Shown here: positions 1 through 4,945 of the stretch, in pieces
How positions within the stretch are numbered: position 1 is the first letter of the stretch
Layout: each line of letters begins with the position of its first letter
Assembly: GCA_963693635.1 (NCBI GenBank)
Contig: CAVOBC010000302.1
Span: 1 to 6,006 of the forward strand
DNA from: CAVOBC01 sp963693635
GTDB lineage: Bacteria > Pseudomonadota > Gammaproteobacteria > Pseudomonadales > Azotimanducaceae
DNA length: 6,006 nucleotides
Reading direction: 5' to 3'
Translations under genes and position numbers: made by a program
The notes under the pieces: model-generated
The model's input: only the letters and a program-made list of their open reading frames with translations
Told to the model about the DNA's origin: nothing
Databases searched by the model: none

Positions 1-43
1 GGTTCCGGGCAAGCATGGCTACTGGAAACACTTTCCGTTGCCC

Positions 44-165
44 GTGCCAACGCGCAGCCTTAAACAGCTTCGCCATGACCTGTTTGAGGGGGGCTATTGG
101 CTGATCGAGGACGGCCTGTCCGGCGCCAGTTGCGAGATCCTGCGGGCACGGGCGGGCACGGGCGG
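44..165 (+). pseudogene. N-terminal fragment of a PhyH-family dioxygenase, frameshifted
   Basis: Reading frame 2 gives a segment typical of the start of one branch of phytanoyl-CoA dioxygenase-like proteins: PTRSLKQLRHDLFE, then GGYWLIEDGLS, then CEILRARA. The family motif is roughly 'LRxDLxExGYxLIEDxLSP', leading into an 'RARxxEQAxGER' helix. The iron-binding HxD motif and the rest of the double-stranded beta-helix are absent. The frame is open to the left edge of the window, so the start is uncertain; GTG at 44 and TTG at 38 are candidates, neither with a convincing ribosome-binding site. At 143-165 a 10-bp tandem duplication throws the reading out of frame. Removing one copy restores RARADEQGEGER, which fits the family. 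Homology is lost soon after that, so this is a remnant rather than a gene with one error. PhyH enzymes use Fe(II) and 2-oxoglutarate; this fragment cannot be active. Confidence 0.6.
143..165 (+). repeat. 10-bp tandem duplication causing a frameshift
   Basis: The unit CGGGCACGGG occurs at 143-152 and again at 153-162, followed by CGG at 163-165. The sequence therefore has period 10 over 23 bases. Ten is not a multiple of three, so the duplication moves translation from frame 2 to a dead-end frame. With a single copy, the PhyH-like N-terminus continues in frame to the stop at 372-374. This is a classic slippage product. Confidence 0.8.
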
Positions 166-374
166 ACGAGCAGGGCGAAGGCGAGCGCGTCGCAAATGCC
201 GTGCAACGGGCTTCGGCTCAATTCAAACCGTATCGGCCGCCAGCAGAGAAGGCCGCGCGGAAGGTTGGCAAGGGCGTTATTCAAGGCGCCAATACGGTCG
301 GCAAGGGCGTTGAACAGGGTGCAAGAGAGATCGGCAAAAGCGCGCAAGCATTGGGCAAAGCGCTTGGTTTTTGA
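166..374 (+). pseudogene. Tail of the broken ORF, with 11-residue amphipathic repeats
   Basis: Frame 3 is open from 105 to the TGA at 372-374 but has no ATG. It becomes the continuation of the upstream PhyH-like fragment when one copy of the 10-bp duplication is removed. The first dozen residues (DEQGEGERVANAV) could still be PhyH-like. The C-terminal 36 residues are unrelated to that fold: they form three 11-residue units, VGKGVIQGANT, VGKGVEQGARE and IGKSAQALGKA, and end in LGF. They are rich in Gly, Lys, Ala and Val and would make an amphipathic helix. A GTG at 201 could start a short independent protein, but no good ribosome-binding site precedes it. I do not recognise a family for the tail. 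It may be the end of another gene fused to the PhyH remnant by deletion. Confidence 0.45.
264..371 (+). repeat. 33-bp (11-codon) repeat, about 3.3 units
   Basis: Units start at 264, 297, 330 and 363, exactly 33 bases apart. The first two share the near-identical string GTYGGCAAGGGCGTT at their starts and both encode VGKGV-x-QGA. The third is diverged (IGKSAQALGKA), and the fourth is cut off by the stop codon after LGF. An 11-residue period corresponds to three turns of a slightly unwound helix, as in synucleins, LEA proteins and some apolipoproteins. That comparison concerns repeat geometry only and is not a homology claim. Confidence 0.75.
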
Positions 375-453
375 GCCGGATTTGGTGTTTCGCTTGATCC
401 CGGCGGTGTTGGGTAGCTGACATCGGCGCGCCCCCCTCTCTTCCCCCGAGGGT
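375..453. other. Convergent intergenic gap
   Basis: This is a short GC-rich gap between the stop of the plus-strand remnant and the stop of the minus-strand small ORF. It includes a C-rich run (430-445) that reads as G-rich on the minus strand. I see no convincing hairpin followed by a T-run for either strand, and no gene. Confidence 0.5.
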
Positions 454-591
454 TCACGCACGATCCTCGTTCTGCCAGTCGAGTTCCTCCTGCATCCGGT
501 CGATCTCGGCGTCGGAATAATCCGGCTCCAGGCGCAGGTCAGTAACCTGGCGACCCGGCGAAAGGGGGGCAAGATACTCGCGATGATTCAC
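454..591 (-). CDS. Small acidic hypothetical protein, 45 aa
   Basis: The chosen start is GTG at 589-591, because its GTGA overlaps the TGA stop (588-590) of the sugar-kinase remnant upstream. This is the usual geometry of translational coupling. The frame is open further, to an ATG at 676-678, but the extra 29 residues coincide with the kinase reading and look like its shadow. The protein begins VNHREYLAPLSPGRQVTDL. Its second half is strongly acidic and probably helical: EPDYSDAEIDRMQEELDW, then QNEDRA. There is no signal peptide, membrane segment or cysteine motif. I do not recognise a family. The coupling suggests it once followed a complete carbohydrate kinase gene, and with that gene cut down its expression is doubtful. 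It could also be a chance ORF, although the acidic heptad-like end looks protein-like. Confidence 0.45.
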   Translation of the reverse strand: MNHREYLAPLSPGRQVTDLRLEPDYSDAEIDRMQEELDWQNEDRA

Positions 592-722
592 GGCATGTCT
601 GTCCAGGCATCCGCGACTTCTCCGAATTCGGGCAGGGCAGGAAAGCCACCGGCGCGCGTGGTCGTCAGTGAGCCGCATTGAATGGCGAATTCGATCAGGG
701 ATTTAGACAAGGCAGCTGGAGG
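588..722 (-). pseudogene. C-terminal remnant of a PfkB-type carbohydrate kinase
   Basis: Directly after the yaeQ stop, in the same reading frame, the minus strand encodes ALSKSLIEFAIQCGSLTTT followed by RAGGFPALPEFGEVADAW and a stop. This matches the usual ending of ribokinase/fructokinase-like (PfkB) proteins: a helix leading to 'A-x-LTxTRxGAxPALPTxxEV'. Only about 45 codons remain of a family normally around 300 residues. There is no start codon, and the nucleotide-binding and catalytic GAGD regions are missing. The 5' part must have been removed by a deletion that joined the scrap to the 3' end of yaeQ. The identification rests on a short but characteristic motif, so it is likely rather than certain. 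Confidence 0.6.
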
Positions 723-1250
723 CTAGAGCGTCTTCCAGGCGAGTTCAAATTCGCCGCTTGCAGTCGCGACGTAAGCGGATTGCTCAGAGATAGTGACGCT
801 CATCTGCATCGTTCTCTCCATCTGCGTGGCCGCATTGGCAACATCCGCTGACTCGAACTGAAAGACCTCGGCACGGAGTGCGCGACAACGCGCCTCAATG
901 CTAGGCCACCAGACAGACACCTTGGTGTTGAAGCAGTAGATTCGCACCTGCGCGGCCTGGCTCGATGCCTTCTTGATGCGCTCGATCTTCGGTTCACCGA
1001 CCTCGATCCAGAGGCTGGTCTGTCCATCCAGCGTGTGGGACCAAAGGGCAGGTTCCTCTGTGTCGCTGAGCCCTTTGCCAAACGCCAGCCCGTCGCCAGC
1101 ATTGATGCAGAACGCCATCACGCGTACGAGCATGCGCTCGGCCGATTCTGATGGATGCCGGGCGACCACCAGATCAAGCGCGTCGTAGTGGTTGCGGTCC
1201 AAGTCGGAGAGATCGATCGCAAACTTGTAGATCGTGGGCGTCAAGGCCAT
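723..1250 (-). CDS. yaeQ: YaeQ family protein
   Basis: This 175-residue protein is close to the usual YaeQ length of about 180. Family signatures are visible in order: MALTPTIYKFAIDLSDLDR at the N-terminus; ARHPSESAERMLVRVMAF at about residues 30-47; the GLSDTEEPALW segment at 60-70; and the LWIEVGEP motif at 80-87, followed by a helix with RIKKA. YaeQ proteins adopt a compact fold related to the PD-(D/E)XK nuclease superfamily; their role is poorly defined, and older links to transcription antitermination are weak. It is cytosolic, with no signal or membrane segment. The ATG at 1248-1250 is preceded by AGGGA (minus strand, 1259-1263) eight bases upstream. The gene looks intact from start to TAG stop, unlike most of its neighbours. 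It follows the methyltransferase after 160 bp, so it may have its own promoter. Confidence 0.95.
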   Translation of the reverse strand: MALTPTIYKFAIDLSDLDRNHYDALDLVVARHPSESAERMLVRVMAFCINAGDGLAFGKGLSDTEEPALWSHTLDGQTSLWIEVGEPKIERIKKASSQAAQVRIYCFNTKVSVWWPSIEARCRALRAEVFQFESADVANAATQMERTMQMSVTISEQSAYVATASGEFELAWKTL

Positions 1251-1410
1251 CGCGGTCGTCCCTATAAATGCTTTTGGGTGCGTGCGCTCCGAGTGAGCGC
1301 ATTCGAGGAAGCGCCACCATCGGCGCGGTCACAGGGCGATAGCGGGAGAGGCGAGCGGGCCGGGGCACTCGTTGTCGTGAGCCGCGATCATACGCCTGAC
1401 AGACCGCGAT
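1251..1410 (-). promoter_or_regulatory. yaeQ upstream region with a -10-like hexamer
   Basis: This 160-bp non-coding gap precedes yaeQ. Reading the minus strand, GCGTATGATCGC at 1395-1384 contains TATGAT (1392-1387), which matches the sigma-70 -10 consensus at five of six positions. No good -35 is visible: CTGAAT at a 16-bp spacing matches only three positions. AGGGA at 1263-1259 is the probable yaeQ ribosome-binding site. The promoter call is tentative. Confidence 0.3.
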
Positions 1411-2024
1411 TCAGTGCCGGATCGCTAACACCCAGTAGTGATGCTCGCGGCCATGTTCCCGCACTTCCGCAAAACGGGCGACAAGCCCGCATCGTAAACT
1501 GCTTGTCTTGTCACCTTCGGATGCGGATGGCTCCAGAACATCGGTGCGGCGTAGAAGTGCTCGACGTCCTCCCACTCTGAGTGGCCACTGCTGAAGAGCA
1601 GGACACCACCAGGGGCGAGCAGATCCGCAAAGCTCGCGATGACGCGTGCGTGCTCGGCCATCGGCACGTGAATCAGGCTGTAACAGGCAATGAGGCCGTC
1701 AAAAACCGCGGGCCTGAATCCGAACTGCTGCATGTCCATGTGTGCCAGCCGCACGCCGGGTGTTCCCGCCGCGGCCAGAGACAGCATGCGCTCCGAGATG
1801 TCGACGCCGGTGACCGCAAAGCCGGCGTTCGCGAGGCGCCCGGCTACCGGTTGCCCGCTTCCACAGCCGACATCCAGAATACGCCCGCCAGGACGGCATG
1901 CCGACTGTAATCGGGCGAGCACGTCGTTGATGTCGAAGCGATGTCGGTCCGCCGCGTAACCGTCCGCCGACGCGTTGTAGCCATCGATGACAACCTGCCG
2001 TCCGCCGGTATCTTCGACCGTCAC
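1411..2024 (-). pseudogene. Class I SAM-dependent methyltransferase, C-terminal frameshift
   Basis: The start is GTG at 2022-2024, with no clear Shine-Dalgarno and no in-frame ATG. The Rossmann methyltransferase motifs are plain: ILDVGCGSG (residues 49-57, SAM-binding loop), GVDIS (73-77, Asp75 contacting the SAM ribose), FDGLIACYSLIHVP (108-121) and LAPGGVLLFSSG (136-147). This is the Methyltransf_11/25 type; the substrate cannot be told. After FYAAPMFWSHP and VYDAGLSPV the frame in the sequence ends in an unlikely tail and stops at 1425. Adding one T to the four-T run at 1474-1471 (minus strand) continues to FAEVREHGREHHYWVLAIR and a TGA at 1411-1413. That is the family-like ending and gives 204 residues. 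The lesion removes only the last strand and helix, so it is either a very recent mutation or an assembly error. It lies 31 bp downstream of the corrected stop of the PhyH gene, probably in one transcript. Confidence 0.85.
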
Positions 2025-2055
2025 AGGGCTCGTTTCATTCTTTGCATCGTGTGCC

Positions 2056-2840
2056 TCATCGCAGCGTCATTTCTGATCGAGTGCGCGCGATCGTGCGGGC
2101 AACCGGTGTATCAGCATTGCGCAGATCAAACCCTCCCGACACGCATCCGCATGCGCGATTTCGGGCTGCGCGATGACTCTTGGCCGTGAGCCACGATGTG
2201 GCCAGGTCGCCCGGTGTACAAGGAATGGATGACATACGTATACGTCTCCTGCGGTGCCGACCGAGAGCGTGCGAGATGCGTCAAACAATGATTTCGGTGC
2301 GGCTGGCACGACGTCACCGAAGAAGACACCGTCAGGCCCATAGGGTGCGAGGATTGTTGGTATGTGCATATGCGAACCCGGAATGATCTCGGTGGGCGCG
2401 TCGTCCTCGGTCACATCACTGAACAGGAACAGCGCCAACAGGCCGCGCACCCGGCTGTTCACATTCACCCGGTACTGGCCGTTCACATCATAGCTGCCGT
2501 CAATGTGCCACCCGGAGTCGCCCGGATCGGCAGTCCGGGGAAATCGGACCGGGATCGTGCCGCCCACGCCTGGCCGTTGTCGCCAGCGACCAGACCCCAG
2601 CAGTTGGTCATAGACTTTCGACAGGTCGGGCGACGTGCCCGCAGTCGCAAACACGGGCCCTTCGGGACAGTTAATGCGCGTTACCGGGTCACGCCAACTC
2701 GACGGGTCGTTGAGATCAATGCCGCAAGCCCGCACCTTATGCGCAATTACCTCGTAACATGCGTCGATCGTTGCGGGGTCGATCGCGCCTCGAACGATGG
2801 TGAAGCCATTCGTCTCGAAATCGGTGATCAGCGAGTCCAC
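2056..2840 (-). pseudogene. PhyH-family Fe(II)/2-oxoglutarate dioxygenase, C-terminal frameshift
   Basis: This is a phytanoyl-CoA-dioxygenase-like protein, a double-stranded beta-helix oxygenase hydroxylating an unknown substrate. Visible elements are FETNGFTIVRGAIDP at the N-terminus, the iron-binding HxD as WHIDGSY (His112, Asp114), GLLALFLFSDVTEDDAPT and IIPGSH in the core, and the distal site CHPFLVHRATWPHRGSRPR. By comparison with human PHYH, His209 is the third iron ligand and Arg221 binds 2-oxoglutarate. All catalytic residues are present. The frame as given ends at 2067 with an implausible tail. One extra G at the GGG run 2133-2131 (minus strand) continues as REGFDLRNADTPVARTIART, the family-like ending, to a TGA at 2056-2058, for 261 residues. 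The GTG start at 2838-2840 has no Shine-Dalgarno, so the true N-terminus may lie further upstream. The crotonase gene upstream and the methyltransferase downstream suggest a shared acyl-CoA or lipid-like pathway. Confidence 0.85.
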
Positions 2841-2935
2841 GAGAAGGGGCCAACGTTGCAGAATGGGTGCTGCCTCGCGCGCGTCGCGGCTCTGATCTGG
2901 CCGGTTTTCTCAATGTCTGTTCCGACGCGAACCAT
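2828..2935 (-). other. 35-codon ORF with a good ribosome-binding site overlapping the PhyH start
   Basis: The ATG at 2933-2935 has AAAGGGA (2947-2941) five bases upstream, the best Shine-Dalgarno in this gap. It encodes MVRVGTDIEKTGQIRAATR and ends in a TGA at 2828-2830, about ten bases inside the PhyH gene. Two readings are possible. It may be the true start of the PhyH gene, put out of frame by another indel, since the PhyH frame is itself open upstream with a plausible helix, PILQRWPLLVDSL. Or it may be a short upstream ORF whose translation feeds ribosomes to the GTG that lacks its own site. No family is recognised. Confidence 0.3.
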
Positions 2936-3145
2936 GCGGGTCCCTTTCTGCAAGCGGCTTGAGGGTGAGACTCGTACCAGATTTCGCCCGGTCCGCTGGT
3001 GTGGTCATTGTATATTTGGTTATCAAAGCTCCGGCATTGCGTTGGGATGTAGCGTTTCGATGTCTCTTATGACCGCTGCTCGATGGATCCACCTTGCAAG
3101 CATGTATTTGAAACACCAAGATTTCTTCCGTATTAGATAGTCCAG
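2936..3145 (-). promoter_or_regulatory. AT-richer intergenic region upstream of the PhyH gene
   Basis: This gap between the crotonase stop and the PhyH 5' region is visibly richer in A and T than the rest of the window. On the minus strand, TACAAT at 3012-3007 matches a sigma-70 -10 at five of six positions. No acceptable -35 lies at 16-18 bp, and a TTGATA at 3026-3021 is only eight bases away. No terminator hairpin follows the crotonase. A 69-codon minus-strand ORF across this gap has no family resemblance and is not called. Confidence 0.3.
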
Positions 3146-3817
3146 CTAGCGGCCGAGTCCCGCGACAATCCTCTCGATGTCTTCGCCGCGGAAATCCAGC
3201 TTGGTGCGAATGAACGCTGATGAGTCCAGTTGTGCAAACTGCGCCGCTTTCGCACCGGCACGGGTCAGCACATCGTCGCGAGCGATAGCTTCATCGAGAA
3301 AGCCGGCGGCAACTGCACCGGCCGGGTCGTACAGGTTGGCGTTGATTGTCGCGTTCTGCAGGTGGTTGCTGGCAAGGCGGGCGCGGGCCAGCATCAGTCC
3401 GAATGGCGGCAATGTCATACCAATTGCTACTTCGTTCAGGCCGATGGTGAAATCCCCTGCGGCGCCGATACGGTAGTCGCCGGTGAGCAGCATAAAGCCG
3501 CCCAGCGCCACGCTGTGACCTCGGGTTGCAAGGACAAGCGGTTTGGGCAGGCCGTACAGTCGCATCATCAGCCTGGCACCGCCGAGGGACATGGCGCGGG
3601 CGGCTTCCGGGTCCCCGCCACGAATAATCTTGAGATCAAATCCGCCAGATAGTACGTTTTCGCGCCCGGTCAAGATGACCGCTTTGGCGTCCCGTTCGGC
3701 CTGGTCGAGGCAGTCGTTGACCGCGCCGATCATGGTCGGGTTCATGGCGTTGGCCTTTCCATCGTCCATGGTGATGATGCCGACGTCGCCGTCCTGGTTG
3801 TAGGTTGCTGAAGACAT
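3146..3817 (-). CDS. Crotonase/enoyl-CoA hydratase-family protein
   Basis: This 223-residue protein belongs to the short (about 225-230 aa) branch of the crotonase superfamily, so it is full length although classical enoyl-CoA hydratases are nearer 255. Landmarks are ITMDDGKANAMNP (15-27), VILTGRENVLSGGFDLKII (47-65, the first oxyanion-hole strand), GHSVALGGFMLLTGDYRIG (100-118, the second oxyanion-hole region with Gly-Gly 106-107) and GLNEVAIGM (126-134). Glu129 sits where classical hydratases carry the first catalytic Glu; the second is not obvious in LPPFG. The protein should bind an acyl-CoA and stabilise its enolate. Hydration, isomerisation or hydrolysis cannot be distinguished. I chose the ATG at 3815-3817, preceded by GGGAGG (3833-3828). 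A TTG at 3821-3823 is also possible. The gene is intact and first of the minus-strand set; its promoter would lie in 3834-3950, where none is clear. Confidence 0.92.
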   Translation of the reverse strand: MSSATYNQDGDVGIITMDDGKANAMNPTMIGAVNDCLDQAERDAKAVILTGRENVLSGGFDLKIIRGGDPEAARAMSLGGARLMMRLYGLPKPLVLATRGHSVALGGFMLLTGDYRIGAAGDFTIGLNEVAIGMTLPPFGLMLARARLASNHLQNATINANLYDPAGAVAAGFLDEAIARDDVLTRAGAKAAQFAQLDSSAFIRTKLDFRGEDIERIVAGLGR

Positions 3818-3827
3818 GGTCAAAAAA

Positions 3828-3833
3828 CCTCCC
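3828..3833 (-). promoter_or_regulatory. Strong Shine-Dalgarno for the crotonase gene
   Basis: The minus strand reads GGGAGG, then a T-run and GACC, before the ATG at 3817. The spacing is 10 bases to that ATG, or four to five bases to the in-frame TTG at 3823, so the site does not fully settle which start is used. Confidence 0.6.
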
Positions 3834-3955
3834 TAGTTTTAATGATGTGTGGACCGTCCGAAGAAACGGAACACTCGATGTGCGTTTGGGCCGAAGCATA
3901 ACTGAGGACAGGTGCCGCCGTTGGGGCGATCGCGCCGCGAGCCAGGTCAGTCCAG

Positions 3956-4791
3956 CGTCGCGACCTGACAGTATGGACGGGACCCGCCGCTGCTGACGCG
4001 CATCCTGCGCAATCTCCTGAGGAATGAGCTCCGCTATACCGATCGCGGGGGCGTACTCCTCGGCGGTCGGGTGTGCGGTGACCGCGTGGTGATCGAGGTG
4101 TGGGATACCGGCATCGGCATCCCGCAGGATCAATTGGTGCGCGCGTTCGATGAATTCGTGCGGGTGCACGGACGTAGCTCCAGGGGGATGGGCCTTGGTC
4201 TCGCGATCGTCAAGCGTACCGCGACGCTGCCGGAGATAGAGACCGAGGTGCATTCAGTCGTGGGGAGGCGCAGTGTCTTCAGACTGTCGCTGCCCCGAGC
4301 GTTAGCAGGGGCAGCGTCGCCGCGGCAACGCCACGGTATTCAGAACTTCGCGGATACGCGGGTGTGGGTGTGGGTTGTCGATGATGATGAACTCGTCCTG
4401 CCAGCGATGTTGGCGCTGCTTGATTCCTGGGGTTGCCAGGCGCGTGCCTTCCAGACGCCAGAGCCCGTCGTCGCAGCGATCGGTTCGGGCGAGTTTCCAG
4501 ATCTCTTGATCACGGCTGCCGACCTCGCGGACAACAAGTCTGGATTCGATCTGCACGATGTCGTTGAACAGAAAGCTCGAACAAAGAGATGAGCAAGCGG
4601 TTGGGCATCACGCACAGCAGCAGATGGCCCTGACCCGGGTGGCCATCATCACCGGCGACACCAGCGCAGAGATGCTTGAACGGGCGCGGCGGCGCAACAA
4701 CACGCTGCTGCTGCACAAACCCGTCAATCCGGGACAATTGCGTTCGTTGATACTGCACGCAAAGGCAGATGAACGGGCAGAGTCGGCCTGA
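3956..4791 (+). pseudogene. Decayed hybrid histidine kinase/receiver gene, 3' half only
   Basis: Recognisable pieces lie in three reading frames. RRDLTVWT (3956-3979, frame 2) passes, if one G of the run 3979-3981 is removed, into DPPLLTRILRNLLRNELRYT (frame 3), the N-box of a HATPase_c domain. The G1 box DTGIGIP is at 4104-4124 and the G2 box GMGLGLAIVKR at about 4185-4217, closing with SVFRLSLPRA. A receiver domain follows, with VVDDDE at 4374-4391 and DLLIT. It runs out of frame at 4593 and resumes in frame 1 with VAIITGDTSAE and LLLHKPV, stopping at 4789-4791. Where the family has ITDxRL, the sequence has ITAADL, so the phospho-acceptor Asp (codon 4515-4517) is Ala. The dimerisation/phosphotransfer helix and any sensor region are missing. 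The intact gene would have been a cytoplasmic-domain hybrid kinase signalling through phosphotransfer; this copy cannot work. Confidence 0.85.
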
Positions 4792-4891
4792 CCGGTCGGG
4801 CGTGGCCCCATCAACTGTTGTGGCCCCATCAACGGTTGTGGCCCAGAGCGTGGGTTGCACCGGACCGAACGACCCGGCACGCCCGACCGGT
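4791..4891. repeat. 101-bp element bounded by 14-bp perfect inverted repeats
   Basis: ACCGGTCGGGCGTG at 4791-4804 is the exact reverse complement of CACGCCCGACCGGT at 4878-4891, with 73 bp between. The left arm begins at the last base of the kinase pseudogene stop codon. The right arm ends where a -35-like TTGATT begins. Inside the element are an 18-bp tandem repeat and a small local hairpin, GGGC-GTG-GCCC (4798-4808). No clear target-site duplication flanks it and no open reading frame fills it. It could be a miniature non-autonomous element, or a long stem-loop at the end of the upstream transcript. Confidence 0.7.
4802..4844 (+). repeat. 18-bp tandem repeat, 2.4 copies
   Basis: GTGGCCCCATCAACTGTT (4802-4819) is followed directly by GTGGCCCCATCAACGGTT (4820-4837), with one mismatch (T4816 against G4834), and by a partial third unit, GTGGCCC (4838-4844). 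The first unit overlaps the inner end of the left inverted-repeat arm. The region is non-coding, so the period of 18 probably reflects slippage or a repeated protein site rather than codons. Confidence 0.85.
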
Positions 4892-4917
4892 TGATTGGCG
4901 TTCAAACCGCGTATGAT
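4891..4917 (+). promoter_or_regulatory. Possible promoter for the CoA-transferase gene
   Basis: TTGATT (4891-4896, four of six matches to TTGACA) lies 15 bp before TATGAT (4912-4917, five of six matches to TATAAT). The spacing is shorter than the optimal 17. It would give a leader of about 20 bases before the ATG at 4946. The 12-mer around the -10, GCGTATGATCGC, also occurs upstream of yaeQ on the other strand. There is only a weak ribosome-binding site (GAG at 4941-4943). Confidence 0.4.
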
Positions 4918-4945
4918 CGCCCCTCCGCAGCAGTGAGACCGAGTG

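Noticed and set aside
60..572. 170-codon minus-strand ORF
   Set aside because: It overlaps the PhyH fragment, the repeat tail and the small acidic ORF in other frames. It shows no recognisable domain and has a shadow-like composition.
2021..2047. 8-codon minus-strand mini-ORF (MQRMKRAL) whose TGA overlaps the methyltransferase GTG
   Set aside because: It would make a neat coupling leader, but it lacks a ribosome-binding site and is short enough to occur by chance.
2910..3119. 69-codon minus-strand ORF upstream of the PhyH gene
   Set aside because: It has no family resemblance, no good ribosome-binding site at its start, and lies in an AT-richer intergenic stretch.
2364..3140. 258-codon plus-strand ORF
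   Set aside because: It runs antisense through the PhyH gene and its upstream gap. The translation is Arg/His-rich with no family features, while the opposite strand carries clear catalytic motifs.
3636..4253. 205-codon minus-strand ORF across the crotonase start and the kinase
   Set aside because: It is antisense to the HATPase boxes and out of frame with the crotonase. The His/Arg-rich composition is typical of a shadow frame in GC-rich DNA.
4802..4844. CRISPR array
   Set aside because: The 18-bp units are directly abutting with no spacers, and only about two copies exist.
4791..4891. Inverted repeat as an intrinsic terminator
   Set aside because: The 73-bp loop and the absence of a T-run after the right arm do not fit a standard Rho-independent terminator.
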